Position numbers and translations under genes: made by a program
In this document: one piece after another, positions 5,188 to 6,418 of the stretch
Layout: each line of letters begins with the position of its first letter
Position numbering within the stretch: position 1 is the stretch's first letter
NCBI GenBank assembly: GCA_023131215.1
Contig: JAGLZV010000055.1
Coordinates: 1 to 6,418 of the forward strand
Origin: Candidatus Methanophagales archaeon
GTDB lineage: Archaea > Halobacteriota > Syntropharchaeia > Alkanophagales > Methanospirareceae
Direction of reading: 5' to 3'
DNA: 6,418 bases
Notes under the pieces: generated by a model
Seen by the model: the letters and a program-made list of their open reading frames with translations, nothing else
Database searches by the model: none
What the model was told of the DNA's origin: nothing

Positions 5188-5640
5188 ATGAAAAAGGAAA
5201 AAATGAAGATAAAAAAATGGACGGGGTTATTAGAAGCATTAATGGTAGCTTCTCTTGTAACATTGATGCCGATAGGGAGTGCGCAAGCAGAAGTGAGTGG
5301 AGTTACAGAAATAAGACTATGGCATGTACTATTGGCAATTTCATTTTTTTTCGCAATCCTGACCTTTTCTTACCCTCTAGTGATGAGAATAAGGAGGAAG
5401 AGGCAGGAGGAAAGAGAGGAAGAGCGAATAGAAGAGAAGGAAATGCGTAGAGAGGAAGAAGTGATGAAGATTTTGAGAGAGATAGAGGAATTGAAGGATA
5501 AGATAGAGAGAAGAGGCATGAAATTGACTTCAAGAAACCTTTCTTTAAAAAAGAAAGCTTTACCAAAGAAACGAAGGAAAACTTTCTTAGAAAGAAAGTT
5601 TTATCAAAGAAAAATACAGCAAAAAAGAGAAAAAATATAA
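5188..5640 (+). CDS. Small membrane protein with charged coiled coil and repeat-encoded tail
   Basis: 150 aa. A signal peptide (about 1-34: basic start, core LLEALMVASLVTLMPIGSAQA) is followed by a short exported loop and a transmembrane helix (about 44-66, LWHVLLAISFFFAILTFSYPL). Then comes a cytoplasmic Arg/Glu/Lys-rich segment (67-109) that should form a coiled coil. Residues about 117-143 are encoded by two copies of the hairpin element and are strongly basic (SLKKKALPKKRRK, FLERKFYQRK). I do not recognise a family. The signal peptide ends like that of the surface protein downstream (GSA), so it may accompany the S-layer in the envelope. ATG 5203 is an alternative start. The tail may be a recent addition to a protein that once ended near residue 115. 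Confidence 0.62.
   Translation: MKKEKMKIKKWTGLLEALMVASLVTLMPIGSAQAEVSGVTEIRLWHVLLAISFFFAILTFSYPLVMRIRRKRQEEREEERIEEKEMRREEEVMKILREIEELKDKIERRGMKLTSRNLSLKKKALPKKRRKTFLERKFYQRKIQQKREKI
5538..5572 (+). repeat. Hairpin element copy inside coding sequence (first)
   Basis: CTTTCTTT-AAA-AAAGAAAG (5539-5557) is followed by CTTTACCAAAGAAA, a variant of the conserved TTTGATCAAAGAAA tail. It is translated as part of the C-terminus of the 150-aa membrane protein. Confidence 0.7.
5578..5614 (+). repeat. Hairpin element copy inside coding sequence (second)
   Basis: AAAACTTTCTT-AGA-AAGAAAGTTTT (5578-5602, 11-bp stem) is followed by ATCAAAGAAAAA. It lies 5 nt after the first copy and is also translated in the 150-aa protein. 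Confidence 0.72.
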
Positions 5641-5664
5641 AGTGAAAGAGATAAACATATCACA

Positions 5665-5707
5665 CTCATCTATTTATCACAGATGGGAGCGCATGCGGCA
5701 TGGCGCT
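5665..5707 (+). other. Two abutting stem-loops
   Basis: CTCATCT (5665-5671) pairs with AGATGGG (5681-5687) with one G-U. Directly next, AGCGCATG (5688-5695) pairs with CATGGCGCT (5699-5707) around the loop CGG with one bulged G. They are the most GC-rich paired segments in an AT-rich region. They may be a structured 3' end of the upstream mRNA or part of a small RNA. Confidence 0.4.
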
Positions 5708-5743
5708 GTATAAATTATGTCGAAAATAGAAAAAAACATAAAG

Positions 5744-5753
5744 CTATAAATAG
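5744..5753 (+). promoter_or_regulatory. Possible distal TATA box
   Basis: CTATAAATAG is a good TATA match. It predicts a start site near 5775 and a long leader for the surface protein mRNA, or a separate small transcript through the heptamer repeats. Confidence 0.3.
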
Positions 5754-5815
5754 TAGGTAAGGAATAGAATAGAGAAGGGGGGTAAAAAAAGGATGAAGGT
5801 GAAGGCGGGGGCGAT

Positions 5816-5844
5816 AGGCAATGGGCAAGTAGGCAATAGGCAAG
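5816..5844 (+). repeat. Tandem 7-bp units (AGGCAAT-like)
   Basis: AGGCAAT, GGGCAAG, TAGGCAAT and AGGCAAG run nearly tandem, with one unit 8 bp long. They form the first half of a repeat region before the surface protein promoter. Confidence 0.7.
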
Positions 5845-5856
5845 AAGGTAACAGTG

Positions 5857-5877
5857 CCCTATTCCCTATTCCCTATT
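5857..5877 (+). repeat. Three perfect tandem 7-bp units (CCCTATT)
   Basis: CCCTATT occurs three times without interruption. It is roughly complementary in composition to the AGGCAAT run just upstream, so the pair might form an imperfect fold-back. Confidence 0.85.
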
Positions 5878-5905
5878 GGCTTTTGGCTATTCACTTCGCA
5901 ACTAC

Positions 5906-5920
5906 CGAAAACTTTATATA
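5906..5920 (+). promoter_or_regulatory. Strong archaeal promoter (BRE + TATA) of the surface protein gene
   Basis: CGAAAA, a BRE-like element, runs directly into CTTTATATA. Transcription should begin near 5942-5946, leaving a leader of about 20 nt that still contains the Shine-Dalgarno. It is the best promoter match in the window, as expected for an abundant surface protein. Confidence 0.7.
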
Positions 5921-5946
5921 CCCCTTTTTTCTATTGGAAAAAGTTA

Positions 5947-5954
5947 GGAGGTGA
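5947..5954 (+). promoter_or_regulatory. Shine-Dalgarno of the surface protein gene
   Basis: GGAGGTGA is a full-strength site 11 nt before the ATG at 5966. It supports this start over ATG 5978. Confidence 0.75.
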
Positions 5955-5965
5955 AAAAGAAAAAA

Positions 5966-6418
5966 ATGAACACAAAAATGAAAGGCAAAAGCAAAAGAGG
6001 TAAAGCGATAATAGGCATTGCAATGGCGGCTATTATGGCCGCTTCGGTGTTTGCGGCGATAGCGCCAATGGGGAGTGCTGTAAGCAAAGGTGATAATTTC
6101 AATTATATCGGTGCTGATCAACCAACGCAAACAGTGCTGGTAGGACAGAATGTACAATTTAATGAAACTCAACCCAGTGGTAATTGGAGTACCATAAGCG
6201 CAGTCACAGTACAGAAGTTCGAAGATGGAATTTGGTATGACTACCGCGGACCATGGACTGATGGTAAGGCTTATAACGTCAATTGGGACCCGGACCTTAC
6301 TTTAAGGGCGACCGATGGCTTAGGTAGCAACACAAGTCTATCAGTCCAAGACCCAACGGTACCACTAAAACTTAAAGTAGGGACAAAGGAAGTGGATTCT
6401 GTCGCTAAGGGAACAAAC
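5966..6418 (+). CDS. Probable S-layer / cell-surface protein, N-terminal part (runs off window)
   Basis: 151 codons are open to the right edge with no stop. The N-terminus is a clear signal peptide: a Lys-rich start (MNTKMKGKSKRGK), a hydrophobic core AIIGIAMAAIMAASVFAAIA and a likely cleavage after PMGSA (about residue 38). The mature part is rich in Thr, Ser, Asn, Val and Trp, looks all-beta, and has sequons at N66 (NET), N73 (NWS) and N122 (NTS). Features such as TVLVGQNVQFNET, then YNVNWDP and VPLKLKVGTKEVDSVAKGT resemble methanogen-type S-layer or DUF3821-like surface proteins, a comparison from memory. A strong promoter and Shine-Dalgarno fit high expression. The C-terminal anchor, which would settle the class, is outside the window. 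Confidence 0.75.
   Translation, partial: MNTKMKGKSKRGKAIIGIAMAAIMAASVFAAIAPMGSAVSKGDNFNYIGADQPTQTVLVGQNVQFNETQPSGNWSTISAVTVQKFEDGIWYDYRGPWTDGKAYNVNWDPDLTLRATDGLGSNTSLSVQDPTVPLKLKVGTKEVDSVAKGTN

Larger units (their letters stand above)
5641..5965 (+). other. 325-nt leader/intergenic region before the surface protein gene
   Basis: In order it holds two abutting hairpins (5665-5707), TATA-like sites at 5707-5714 and 5744-5753, G-rich and heptamer repeats (5816-5877), a strong BRE/TATA (5906-5920) and the Shine-Dalgarno at 5947-5954. No convincing gene is present. A 53-codon frame at 5793-5954 runs through the repeats and promoter and is not believed. Confidence 0.6.

Noticed and set aside
5166..5450. 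94-codon plus-strand frame overlapping the 150-aa membrane protein
   Set aside because: The alternative frame lacks a signal peptide or any domain, whereas the 5188 frame has a clear signal peptide and transmembrane helix.
734..5877. Tandem repeats considered as a CRISPR array or replication-origin iterons
   Set aside because: Units are 7 or 10 bp with no unique spacers, there are no cas or orc1/cdc6 genes, and the copies are scattered at gene borders.
5793..5954. 53-codon plus-strand frame starting MKVKAGAIGNG with a G-rich stretch upstream
   Set aside because: It runs through both heptamer repeats, the strong BRE/TATA and the Shine-Dalgarno of the next gene. It is far more likely non-coding.

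Overview
The window looks like part of a moderately AT-rich euryarchaeal chromosome. Three things point to Archaea: an archaetidylinositol-phosphate-synthase-type CDP-alcohol transferase, a Fap7-like archaeal adenylate kinase and an archaeal HTH regulator of the COG1395/MJ0164 type. The promoters are also archaeal in style, for example the BRE/TATA at 5906-5920. The gene content and the abundance of short dispersed repeats suggest a methanogen- or ANME-1-like (Methanomicrobia-related) lineage. That placement is inference only, because no rRNA or lineage marker is present.

Layout. From 2 to 1789 the plus strand carries housekeeping genes and then debris. The 3' part of a COG1395-type regulator comes first, its start lying left of the window. 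Then come purE, a 33-aa mini-ORF, a PIN-domain (VapC-type) toxin gene that has lost its catalytic middle, and a 70-aa partner-like ORF. From 1823 to 3196 the minus strand has a two-gene unit, the Fap7-like kinase followed by the CDP-alcohol phosphatidyltransferase. From 3273 to the right edge the plus strand carries four consecutive exported or membrane genes. These are a membrane-anchored winged-helix regulator, a secreted 223-aa protein of unknown family, a small membrane protein with a charged coiled coil, and the 5' part of a probable S-layer or surface protein with a strong promoter and Shine-Dalgarno. They form an envelope neighbourhood in which the membrane regulator could sense the surface and report to DNA, but this is inference.

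The most unusual layer is the repeats. (1) A hairpin-rich element occurs as one fuller copy (5078-5179), two partial copies (2504-2556 minus, 3197-3264 plus) and two copies inside a coding region (5538-5572, 5578-5614). The partial copies sit immediately before start codons. In one hairpin both arms changed length together, so the stem is kept. (2) Tandem 7-bp repeats of three different sequences lie at 734-775, 2583-2610 (minus) and 5816-5877. (3) A tandem 10-bp repeat lies at 1171-1200. In three genes the repeat is read into the 3' end of the frame: it gives a C-terminal tail to the kinase and to the 150-aa membrane protein, and supplies the stop codon of purE. No tRNA, rRNA, CRISPR array or insertion-sequence transposase was seen.
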